Assembly (NCBI GenBank): GCA_937124525.1
Contig: CAKZLA010000175.1
Coordinates: 1-28,283 of the forward strand
Reading direction: 5' to 3'
DNA length: 28,283 bases
Source: an uncultured Desulfobacterium sp.
Lineage (GTDB): Bacteria; Desulfobacterota; Desulfobacteria; Desulfobacterales; Desulfobacteraceae
Shown: positions 23,381-28,283 of the stretch, piece by piece
How the letters are laid out: every line of letters starts with the position of its first letter
How positions within the stretch are numbered: the first letter of the stretch is position 1
The notes under the pieces: model-generated
Databases searched by the model: none
What the model was told of the DNA's origin: nothing
Seen by the model: only the letters and a program-made list of their open reading frames with translations
Position numbers and translations under genes: made by a program

Positions 23381-24073
23381 TTAGGTTTTGATGGGGTGTG
23401 CAATGGACTCAATGGGAGAATGGGAGTAGTTCAGCATATCCGGGACAGGTTGCTCAGAAGATGGCGATTTGTATAATCCTGCCAGCTTAGTCTTTGCTTT
23501 TTCCATGTCCTGGGGGGTGTTGATGTTGAAAAAAGAGAGAAGATGGGGATCTGATTCCCTTAAAATGGTTTCAGATATTCGTGTGGTTGGCCCTTTATCA
23601 AAAATTTCTATGATACGGTAATTTTCATTTTGAATACAGTTCTCAATTGCACTAAGACACTTTTTTGAATAAACCGCACACAATGGTTCATAACCCCGTG
23701 CCATTTGGGGAACCACCACATAGGTTTTGTCTGTTACATGGGATAATACCGTTTCAATGAGTCCTTGGTTGAGAAAGGGGGAATCACATGCAACGGCAAA
23801 AGCAAAGGGAAAGGCTGCATGGTAAAGCCCGGAATGAAGTCCTGTCATGGAACTTCTCACCTGGAAAATATCAGATACAATTTTAAAATCCCAGTGCTGG
23901 TAGAGTTTTGGTTTATTGGTTACCAGGATTACTTCCTGGAAGAGGCGCTTGAAAATAGTGTACGTATTTTCAATTATTTTTTTTCCGTTGATTTCAATAA
24001 AAGCCTTGTTTTTTCCAGAAAGCCGGGTGCTCAGGCCTCCGGAAAGAATAATGCCTGTATAGGGGTATTTCAT
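23381..24073 (-). CDS. mobA: MobA, molybdenum cofactor guanylyltransferase
   Basis: The 230-aa product transfers GMP from GTP to molybdopterin, making MGD for the Mo enzymes in this window. The N-terminal nucleotidyltransferase motif is GIILSGGLSTRLSGKNKAF (residues about 7-25), followed by the metal-binding ACDSPFL and a Rossmann-type fold. The start at 24073 (MKYPYTG) is chosen from the family N-terminus. A longer frame to 24118 enters a dispersed repeat and is unlikely. The ribosome-binding site is weak (AGG about 11 bases upstream). The last ~25 residues (after KLAGLYKS) look like an extra tail. Its presence with mobB supports a local supply of cofactor for the transhydroxylases. Confidence 0.87.
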   Translation of the reverse strand: MKYPYTGIILSGGLSTRLSGKNKAFIEINGKKIIENTYTIFKRLFQEVILVTNKPKLYQHWDFKIVSDIFQVRSSMTGLHSGLYHAAFPFAFAVACDSPFLNQGLIETVLSHVTDKTYVVVPQMARGYEPLCAVYSKKCLSAIENCIQNENYRIIEIFDKGPTTRISETILRESDPHLLSFFNINTPQDMEKAKTKLAGLYKSPSSEQPVPDMLNYSHSPIESIAHPIKT

Positions 24074-24095
24074 AGTGATTAACCTGACTCTGGGG

Positions 24096-24182
24096 TTTTT
24101 GTATGAAACTCCGTCCAAAATACTTAAATAATGAGAGTTTCAATCTTAGTTGTGGCAGGTGGGGACTGCCATTCATCTTATA
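24096..24182 (+). repeat. Dispersed two-hairpin repeat, locus E
   Basis: TATGAAACTCCGTCC...AATGAGAGTTTCAAT forms the first stem, followed by GTTGTGGCAG-gtgggga-CTGCCA as a shorter second hairpin. It lies 23 bases upstream of the mobA start, on the opposite strand, so the mobA promoter must be inside or beyond it. Confidence 0.68.
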
Positions 24183-24376
24183 AGGACTGAGTAAAACAAA
24201 TACAAGATGCCCACCGAAAAGCGCTGAAAGTTTGATGGAAATAATCAAATACAAAAATGATTCTTTTTTACACTTGGAACGCTTAAATATCGAAAATTAA
24301 TATCATAGTGGGCAGGATAATGCCATGGAAATTTAAGATAATGTTCATGAAAACGGATGTGAAAACAAGTCTAAAA

Positions 24377-24417
24377 AAATCATGCCATGGTGCAAAAAAA
24401 TGAGCATGGCATGATTT
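24377..24417 (-). terminator. Intrinsic terminator of the second TRAP operon
   Basis: AAATCATGCCATG and CATGGCATGATTT form a perfect 13-bp stem with a 15-base loop. On the minus strand the stem is followed by a run of Ts (ATTTTTTTAGAC). It lies 22 bases after the dctM stop. Confidence 0.8.
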
Positions 24418-24439
24418 CTCAGGGTATCTTATCGCCAGT

Positions 24440-25753
24440 TTAATACATGAGATGGGGGAGAAACAAAATAATCTGGGGGAAGATTATCAGAATGATAATT
24501 CCCACCACTGTGGCAATTAAAAAGGGCAGTATTCCTCTAAAAATGTCCTCCAGCGCAATATCTCCCACCACCCCCCTGGAAACACCGTATACGACATAGA
24601 CATTTATGCCAACTGGCGGGGTTATTACCCCCATTTCAGTCACCAGAACAATGATGACACCGAACCAGATGGGATCATAGCCAAGATTGGTGACAATGGG
24701 ATAAAATATGGGGATGGTCAGCATGATCAAGCCCAATGAGTCCATGAAACATCCACCGATGAAATAAATTAAAATAATAATTCCCATTATGAGAAAAGGA
24801 GAAAGGGCCAATCCGCTGACCCATGAGGCCACCTCAAAGGGAATTCGGGTGACGGCAAGGAATTTGCCGAATACAACGGCACCGGCGATGAGAAAAAGGA
24901 TCATGGTGGAGGTCTGGAGGGTTTCATAAAGGGATTTCACAAACGCCTTCCAGGTGAGTTGTCTTCGAATAATGGAGACGCATAGAACCCCAAAGACACC
25001 CACTGCAGCAGATTCGGTGGGCGTAAAAAAACCGTAAAAAAGACCACTCATCACCAGTGCGAAAACCGCCAGGGTATCTGCCAGTCCCAGAAGGGATTTT
25101 ATCTTTTGTGACAGGGTGAATTTTTCTCCCCTGGGTCCTTGGTTAGGATCTATTCTACAGGTGATGTAGACGCAGGTGATAAACAAAAAGGTCATGAGAA
25201 AGGCTGGAAGAATTCCTGATACAAACAATGCACCAATGGATTGTTCTGTCAAAATTCCGTAAATGATCAGAACGACGCTGGGGGGCATGATCATGCCCAG
25301 CCCCCCCCCCGATGCCACGGAACCGGCAGACAGGGAGTCTGCATAGCCAAATCTCTTCATTTCCGGCATGCCCACGGTGGCCATGGTCGCCGCCGTTGCA
25401 GGACTTGAGCCGCATACAGCCCCAAATGCCGTGCAGGTTGACACCGTTGCCATGGCAAGCCCCCCCTTGATATTTCCCATGAAACTATAGGCGGTATTGT
25501 ATAATTTCCGACTGATCCCCCCATTGAATGCCAACTGCCCCATGAGTACAAAAAGTGGTATGGTCGTCAACTCATAGGAGGAAAACGAGTCGTAGAAATT
25601 TCGGGGCAAAAGGGCAAGGGCAGCCGGAAATGATATGAGAATGCCAAACCCAACAAATCCCACCAGGGTCATCACATAGGCCACGGGCATTTTCGTCATA
25701 AAGATGGCAAGCATAATCAAGATACCGATAATTCCAATTGCGGTGGGGCTCAT
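24440..25753 (-). CDS. dctM: TRAP transporter large membrane subunit (DctM), system 2
   Basis: The 437-aa integral membrane protein is collinear with the DctM of system 1: TTIPLFVLMGQLAFNGGISR, GGLAMATVSTCTAFGAVCG, GLGMIMPPSVVLIIYGILT and VITPPVGINVYVVYGV. With DctQ it forms the ion-coupled transporter. The start overlaps the dctQ stop (ATGA), and AAGG-type purines lie in the end of dctQ. It is the last gene of the operon, followed by a strong terminator. The two TRAP systems are clearly paralogous but not near-identical, so their ligands probably differ. Confidence 0.92.
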   Translation of the reverse strand: MSPTAIGIIGILIMLAIFMTKMPVAYVMTLVGFVGFGILISFPAALALLPRNFYDSFSSYELTTIPLFVLMGQLAFNGGISRKLYNTAYSFMGNIKGGLAMATVSTCTAFGAVCGSSPATAATMATVGMPEMKRFGYADSLSAGSVASGGGLGMIMPPSVVLIIYGILTEQSIGALFVSGILPAFLMTFLFITCVYITCRIDPNQGPRGEKFTLSQKIKSLLGLADTLAVFALVMSGLFYGFFTPTESAAVGVFGVLCVSIIRRQLTWKAFVKSLYETLQTSTMILFLIAGAVVFGKFLAVTRIPFEVASWVSGLALSPFLIMGIIILIYFIGGCFMDSLGLIMLTIPIFYPIVTNLGYDPIWFGVIIVLVTEMGVITPPVGINVYVVYGVSRGVVGDIALEDIFRGILPFLIATVVGIIILIIFPQIILFLPHLMY

Positions 25754-26241
25754 ATCTTTTTTTTCACTCCTGTAAAAAACTGGATGATATCCTTTAAGAT
25801 CAGTAATGAGAAAATTAAAAAGCAGAAGGAGAGCACGTGAACAAGATAGTACATGGGCAGTTCCAAATTCATGGACACTTCACCGGATTTAGTCATGGTG
25901 ACGGCGTAGGTGGACATCCGCCAGGTGATAATTGCCATGAGTAAGAGGGAACAAATTTGCGTGATAACCCGGATGATACCCTGTACCTTTTTTGACAAAA
26001 GCCGTACCAATATTTCAACGCCGATGTGCACATCCTTGATGTGGGAGTAGGGAAGTGAAAATGCAATGGTGAGGGTTGCAAATATGGTTGCAATTTCCTC
26101 GGACCCATAGAGGGGCATATTAAATGCCCCTCTGAGAAACACGTCGGCACAGGTCACCGAACACATCCCCATCAGGCAGATGGCACCAAGCATTTTCATT
26201 TTGTCCTGCATTTTAACCAGGAACGACCAGAATGATTTCAT
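25750..26241 (-). CDS. dctQ: TRAP transporter small membrane subunit (DctQ), system 2
   Basis: The 163-aa product has the four hydrophobic segments and motif order of DctQ (GAICLMGMCSVTCADVFLRG, YGSEEIATIFATLTIAFSLP, GIIRVITQICSLLLMAIITW, YYLVHVLSFCFLIFSLLIL). It acts in the inner membrane as a partner of DctM. It is translationally coupled to dctM by an ATGA overlap and separated from the upstream dctP by a strong hairpin at 26260-26296. The ribosome-binding site AGGTTCCC is weak, consistent with lower synthesis than the binding protein. Confidence 0.88.
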   Translation of the reverse strand: MKSFWSFLVKMQDKMKMLGAICLMGMCSVTCADVFLRGAFNMPLYGSEEIATIFATLTIAFSLPYSHIKDVHIGVEILVRLLSKKVQGIIRVITQICSLLLMAIITWRMSTYAVTMTKSGEVSMNLELPMYYLVHVLSFCFLIFSLLILKDIIQFFTGVKKKI

Positions 26242-26259
26242 AGGGAACCTTTAAACCTT

Positions 26260-26296
26260 AAGAAAAACCGAATCTGAGTGCGATTCGGTTTTTCTT
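26260..26296 (-). terminator. Strong intrinsic hairpin between dctP and dctQ of system 2
   Basis: AAGAAAAACCGAATC and GATTCGGTTTTTCTT form a perfect 15-bp stem with a 7-base loop, 21 bases after the dctP stop. T-rich in the 3' arm on either strand. It likely terminates most transcripts after dctP and lets some read into dctQM. Confidence 0.8.
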
Positions 26297-26317
26297 ATAG
26301 GATGATTTTCAGGGTAT

Positions 26318-27340
26318 TTATTGATTCTTTTCCAATGTTTCGATGATGAAGTTAACCACTTCAGTTCCGTTGATCCCTTTTTTGTTCAGCTTATCGGCAT
26401 ACTCGAAAAGTTTGGGCCGAACTGTTTTTTTCCAGCGTGCAGATTCTTCCGGGCTAAGGGTGATAATTTCATTTCCTTTTTCAAGAAAAAACGCTTTTCC
26501 CTCTTCGTCGATGTCGTCCCAGGCCTTTCCATGTTTTATCGCCCATTCTTTATTAATATCCAGGATAATTTTCTGGTTTTCCGGGGAAATGGCCGCCCAT
26601 TTATTTTTGTTCATGGTCACGATCATGGCTGTGGTGTAAGCCACAGAATTTTCCGCCACACAATAGTCCACCACCTCTCCAAGTTTCCAGCCTTTGTTGG
26701 CTTCCATGGGGTGTGCACAACCGTCCACAACGCCCTTTTGCAGACTTTGATAGGCATCGCGCATACTCTGGGCCACAGGAGATGCGCCAAGGGCCTTGAC
26801 CAAAATGGTGCTCATGCCTGTGGATCTGATTTTTTTACCCTTTAAATCCTCCATGGTGTGGACGGGTTCTTTTATGGTAAATATATATCCGGGACCATGG
26901 GCATGAAGGTACATTACCTTGGTGTCATGGAACTCTTTGGGGTCAAATTTCTCAAGAACAGCATTGGCCACTTTGGTTGCTGTGACGCCATTGGGATATC
27001 CCATGGGAAGATCCAGCGCCCCCAATACTGGAAATCTACCCCTGGAATAGGCCAGAACCGTCATACCGATGTCTGCCATTCCCTGTTCCACAGCGTCGTA
27101 GGTTTGGGGAGCCTTGGCCAGGGTGCTGCCCGGGTAGTAGTCAATTTTGATGGCACCATGGGTGCGCTTATCCACCTCTTTGCACCAGGATTCGGCAAGT
27201 TGGGATTGTCCGTGGAACGGTGGGAAAAAATTGGCATAGGTTAATTTCATCGTTTTTGCATGGGCTGAAGACGCACTTCCCATCATGAGGAGCGGTATAA
27301 TTGCCAATGTGAAAAAGCCAATGAGTTTTTTTACCTGCAT
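26318..27340 (-). CDS. dctP: TRAP transporter solute-binding protein (DctP family), system 2
   Basis: The 340-aa product has a signal peptide (VKK, hydrophobic core, cleavage after about Ala28 in SAHA-KT) and DctP motifs (LTYANFFPPFHGQS, DLKGKKIRSTGMSTILVKAL, QKGVVDGCAHPMEANKGWKL). It binds an anionic ligand in the periplasm for the DctQM proteins encoded downstream. The start follows GGGAGG with a six-base spacer. A near-match to the shared regulatory motif lies about 160 bases upstream (27502-27515). Its residues differ enough from the first DctP to suggest a different ligand or affinity. Confidence 0.9.
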   Translation of the reverse strand: MQVKKLIGFFTLAIIPLLMMGSASSAHAKTMKLTYANFFPPFHGQSQLAESWCKEVDKRTHGAIKIDYYPGSTLAKAPQTYDAVEQGMADIGMTVLAYSRGRFPVLGALDLPMGYPNGVTATKVANAVLEKFDPKEFHDTKVMYLHAHGPGYIFTIKEPVHTMEDLKGKKIRSTGMSTILVKALGASPVAQSMRDAYQSLQKGVVDGCAHPMEANKGWKLGEVVDYCVAENSVAYTTAMIVTMNKNKWAAISPENQKIILDINKEWAIKHGKAWDDIDEEGKAFFLEKGNEIITLSPEESARWKKTVRPKLFEYADKLNKKGINGTEVVNFIIETLEKNQ

Positions 27341-27501
27341 GTAAACCTCCCGTTGTTCTGTTCAGTGGAATCTGGAACAGTATTTGCGTTTTGTCCATTT
27401 CCCAGGGTTAAAGAAAAACAAAGTAAAACATATGAGAATGTCAAAATGAATTACTTTGTTGGAGACAACAATTCAAGCTTTTTTAAACCATCGTTACTTA
27501 A

Positions 27502-27515
27502 ATACAATATTTCAT
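27502..27515 (-). promoter_or_regulatory. Shared regulatory motif, copy 5 (12 of 14 matches)
   Basis: On the minus strand ATGAAATATTGTAT matches the core ATGTAATATTGCAT at 12 of 14 positions. It lies 162 bases upstream of the second dctP start. Weaker than the other copies, so tentative. Confidence 0.35.
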
Positions 27516-27553
27516 GTAATTCTGGTTGGTTTATAAAAAACCGGCAAGAAAAC

Positions 27554-27676
27554 CCCCTGAGTCTTTAGCTCAGGGGCTGTTGACATTCGGGTACATTCCC
27601 AGTATCCAGCCATCACCATGCCATTTTGTAAAAAATGTCACGAAAAATCCTGGGTATTTAGCTCAGGGTTGTTGAC
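27554..27676 (+). repeat. Pair of similar hairpins ending in TTGAC (possible IS200/IS605-type end relic)
   Basis: CCCCTGAG-tctttag-CTCAGGGG (27554-27576) is followed seven bases later by end of TTGAC. About 95 bases on, CCTGGG-tatttag-CTCAGG (27649-27667) is again followed by GTTGAC. Both share TTTAGCTCAGGG and the TTGAC ending. Subterminal hairpins with short loops are typical of IS200/IS605 ends, but no tnpA or tnpB is present. Confidence 0.4.
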
Positions 27677-27964
27677 GTCATGGCTTAAGAGAAGGGCTTT
27701 TAATATCATTTGTTTGATCTGGTCTCGTGAAACCGACCTGTACAATTTGACATGGAGCAAAAACGACCTTGCAAAATTGAGCATATTTAAGGACGGATGT
27801 ATTTTTGCATCATATTCAGAAATTTATGATGATAATCATTTTTAATGAATATTCGCAATATAATTGGATGTCAAGTAAAAAATATCAAAATCATAGGTAA
27901 GGAAACTAAAGCACCTTGCCACGGAACCGGGGGATAAATCGTTTTTGAAATTTGGAAAAAAAAG

Positions 27965-27997
27965 TTGACATCAAGCCGATTGCATGTAATATTGCAT
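27965..27997 (+). promoter_or_regulatory. Candidate promoter and shared regulatory motif, copy 3
   Basis: TTGCATGTAATATTGCAT (27980-27997) is copy 3 of the motif. TTGACA (27965-27970) lies 16 bases upstream of the TAATAT within it (27987-27992), a reasonable sigma70-type pair. The third large-subunit gene starts 186 bases downstream. Confidence 0.5.
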
Positions 27998-28183
27998 AAA
28001 AACAGAAGTGTTGATAAGTTATGTCAAGCTCTGGATTAAGTTCTGCTTTTTTAATTTCGTCAGTTGGTCGCAGGTATAAGTGGATACGGTTCTTTATCTA
28101 CTTCATTTAATTCGGACTTGGTTCTTGATTGATCATCGCTTGAACCAAACAGCACACGGTCAATAATGAGGAGGCAATTTTCA

Positions 28184-28283
28184 ATGGAACCCATAAAAAC
28201 GAAAGACAAGACAGTTTTACGATCCCTTGGGCTCGGCGGATATTTTGGCGGCGGCGCTGAGGGCATGGTGGATGTGAAGGATG
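28184..28283 (+). CDS. Third transhydroxylase-family large subunit, 5' end only
   Basis: The gene runs off the right edge after 33 codons. The start is fixed by GAGGAGG nine bases upstream. The residues MEPIKTKDKTVLRSLGLGG and YFGGGAEGMVDVKD match the N-terminus of the large subunit at 2024-4633 at all but four positions, so it is a close paralogue of that divergent Mo enzyme and not of the transhydroxylase-like one at 6627. As in that protein, no Tat signal or N-terminal Cys cluster is seen. Presumably an iron-sulfur subunit gene follows outside the window. It is preceded by the shared motif and a good promoter candidate. Confidence 0.85.
   Translation, partial: MEPIKTKDKTVLRSLGLGGYFGGGAEGMVDVKD

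Larger units (their letters stand above)
24074..24439. other. Intergenic region between mobA and the second TRAP operon
   Basis: No gene is seen in these 366 bases. They hold a dispersed repeat (24096-24182) just upstream of mobA and the terminator of the second TRAP operon (24377-24417). Confidence 0.65.
27341..28183. other. Divergent intergenic region between TRAP system 2 and the third Mo-enzyme gene
   Basis: No gene is supported in these 843 bases; the frame at 27618-27845 has no ribosome-binding site or protein-like pattern. The region holds motif copy 5 (27502-27515), two similar hairpin repeats (27554-27576 and 27649-27667), a 20-bp imperfect direct repeat (27734-27753 and 27764-27784), and motif copy 3 with a candidate promoter (27965-27997). 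Confidence 0.6.

Noticed and set aside
27734..27784. Imperfect 20-bp direct repeat, possible IS21-type terminal repeats
   Set aside because: Only two copies with several mismatches and no transposase; too weak to call.
27618..27845. 75-aa plus-strand frame
   Set aside because: Runs through the hairpin repeats, lacks a ribosome-binding site and has no recognisable motif.

Overview
The window reads as chromosomal DNA of a strictly anaerobic, probably sulfate-reducing deltaproteobacterium (Desulfobacterota, Desulfobacteraceae-like). This is an inference from gene content: molybdenum hydroxyl-transfer enzymes without Tat signals, an ADP-forming acyl-CoA synthetase, a thiolase/OB-fold pair, TRAP transporters and MGD-cofactor genes. 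No rRNA or tRNA was seen. The first ~300 bp are foreign-looking: they encode the tail of a Bacteroidota-type protein broken inside a T9SS type-B sorting domain.

Layout. 1-721: the broken Bacteroidota-like fragment and a 63-aa orphan gene. 722-1202: palindromes and repeats. 1203-4633 (minus): a two-gene operon for a divergent transhydroxylase-family molybdoenzyme (iron-sulfur subunit and molybdopterin subunit). 5457-5975 (minus): mobB. 6627-9986 (plus): a second large/small subunit pair, much closer to the pyrogallol-phloroglucinol transhydroxylase of Pelobacter acidigallici. 10126-16765 (plus): a degenerate cupin, an SDR reductase, the beta and alpha subunits of an ADP-forming acyl-CoA synthetase, a crotonase, a DUF35 OB-fold protein and its thiolase. 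16977-20173 (plus): TRAP transporter dctP, dctQ, dctM. 20811-22237: a small conserved-looking hypothetical and an HD-domain protein. 22244-24073 (minus): an AEC-family permease and mobA. 24440-27340 (minus): a second TRAP transporter. 28184-end (plus): the first 33 codons of a third transhydroxylase-family large subunit, nearly identical to the N-terminus of the first.

How the genes fit together (inference): a phenolic or other aromatic compound enters through one or both TRAP systems. One or more Mo enzymes rearrange or remove ring hydroxyls, using MGD made with MobA and MobB. The SDR could reduce the activated ring or its product. The CoA synthetase, crotonase and thiolase/DUF35 would process the ring-opened acid to acetyl-CoA-type units, with ATP made or spent by the ADP-forming ligase. 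The window holds no transcription factor gene, but an 18-bp motif is identical upstream of the first two Mo-enzyme operons. Closely related copies lie before the third Mo-enzyme gene, the SDR and the second TRAP operon, which suggests one regulon.

The intergenic DNA is unusually structured: a dispersed two-hairpin repeat at five loci, a 131-bp MITE with perfect terminal repeats and an 8-bp target duplication, several long palindromes and clear intrinsic terminators. Long antisense open frames opposite the Mo-enzyme genes are shadows and were not annotated.
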